From an uncultured Bacteroidota bacterium (GTDB taxonomy: Bacteria > Bacteroidota > Bacteroidia > Flavobacteriales > Flavobacteriaceae), in contig CAILWV010000004.1 in NCBI GenBank assembly GCA_903838055.1, forward strand, positions 1 through 61,904: DNA of 61,904 nucleotides, in the 5' to 3' direction. The position numbers and the translations under genes were made by a program. This document shows positions 61,839 through 61,904 of the stretch, one piece after another; position 1 is the first letter of the stretch, and every line of letters starts with the position of its first letter. The notes beneath the pieces are model-generated. The model did no database searches. It was not told where the DNA came from and saw nothing but the letters and a program-made list of their open reading frames with translations.

Positions 61839-61904
61839 ATGCAAGGAAGAAAAGAACTCATACCAAAAATGCTCTATCAAGTTCATTTACAGGACTTGAT
61901 TCCC
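61839..61904 (+). CDS. IS1182 family transposase, N-terminal fragment cut by the window end
   Basis: The last 22 codons read MQGRKELIPKMLYQVHLQDL then IP. This is the typical opening of IS1182-family DDE transposases (MQGK-x-E-x-x-P-K-M-L-Y-Q-V-H-L). The rest lies beyond the window. Whether it is intact is unknown. Confidence 0.8.
   Translation, partial: MQGRKELIPKMLYQVHLQDLIP

Overview
The window reads as a chromosomal segment of a low-GC, Flavobacterium-like member of the Bacteroidota. The evidence is consistent: type IX secretion system (T9SS) sorting domains of both types, a PorP/SprF partner protein, an ABC-F protein, BshC, DUF3810, DUF4295/bL38, RluF and DUF2271 proteins of flavobacterial character. 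Many genes are preceded by the Bacteroidota minus-7 box TAnnTTTG, sometimes with TTG at minus 33, and Shine-Dalgarno sequences are essentially absent. Nearly all the DNA is coding. I see no rRNA, tRNA, CRISPR or prophage.

Layout. 1-4.1 kb: the 3' end of a repeat-rich adhesin with a gliding-type C-terminal domain, its SprF-like partner, and an OmpA/PD40 protein. 4.2-10.7 kb: a FabH-type synthase, argS, ffh, a small membrane protein, folD and a GNAT acetyltransferase. 10.7-15.5 kb (minus): rluF and a membrane protein, an alpha/beta hydrolase, and a Nif3-like gene paired with a coiled-coil protein whose zinc-ribbon cysteines are gone. 15.6-16.1 kb: a toxin-antitoxin pair whose YoeB-like toxin appears frameshifted. 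16.1-20.1 kb: lpxK and punA, separated by a divergent pair of orphan genes, then repeat-bearing spacer DNA. 20.2-28.2 kb (minus): gap-lipA, tonB, an ECF sigma factor overlapping a glycosyltransferase, murB and an ABC-F ATPase. 28.4-29.0 kb: an apparently intact RelE/ParE-type module. 29-37 kb: glycosyltransferase, a lone 2-oxoacid dehydrogenase E2, a DEDDh exonuclease, FAH hydrolase, HPt protein, cinA, rpmB-rpmG-bL38 and ftsY. 37-43 kb: a serine hydrolase, DUF721, ndk, bshC and a two-gene T9SS/leucine-rich surface-protein unit. 43-45.3 kb: a B12-binding-type radical SAM enzyme.

45.5-49.7 kb is the most interesting block. A five-gene operon encodes an OB-fold protein, a DUF5777 beta-barrel, a c-type cytochrome lipoprotein, a YceI protein and a DUF2271 protein with a T9SS tail. 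It converges on apbE, the FAD:protein FMN transferase. The DUF2271 protein carries a doubled TGAT motif, the kind of site ApbE flavinylates. I infer an envelope redox module whose end point may be a T9SS-exported flavoprotein.

49.7-61.9 kb: a TPR protein, a three-gene acyl-CoA (probably propionyl-CoA) carboxylase operon with a LacI-like palindrome at its promoter, a LysM-NlpC/P60 hydrolase, rimO, a DUF3810 metalloprotease-like protein and pepD. The right end runs into the 5' end of an IS1182-type transposase gene. Related fragments of short intergenic repeats recur at about 19.4, 23.3, 28.2, 33.5 and 58.7 kb.
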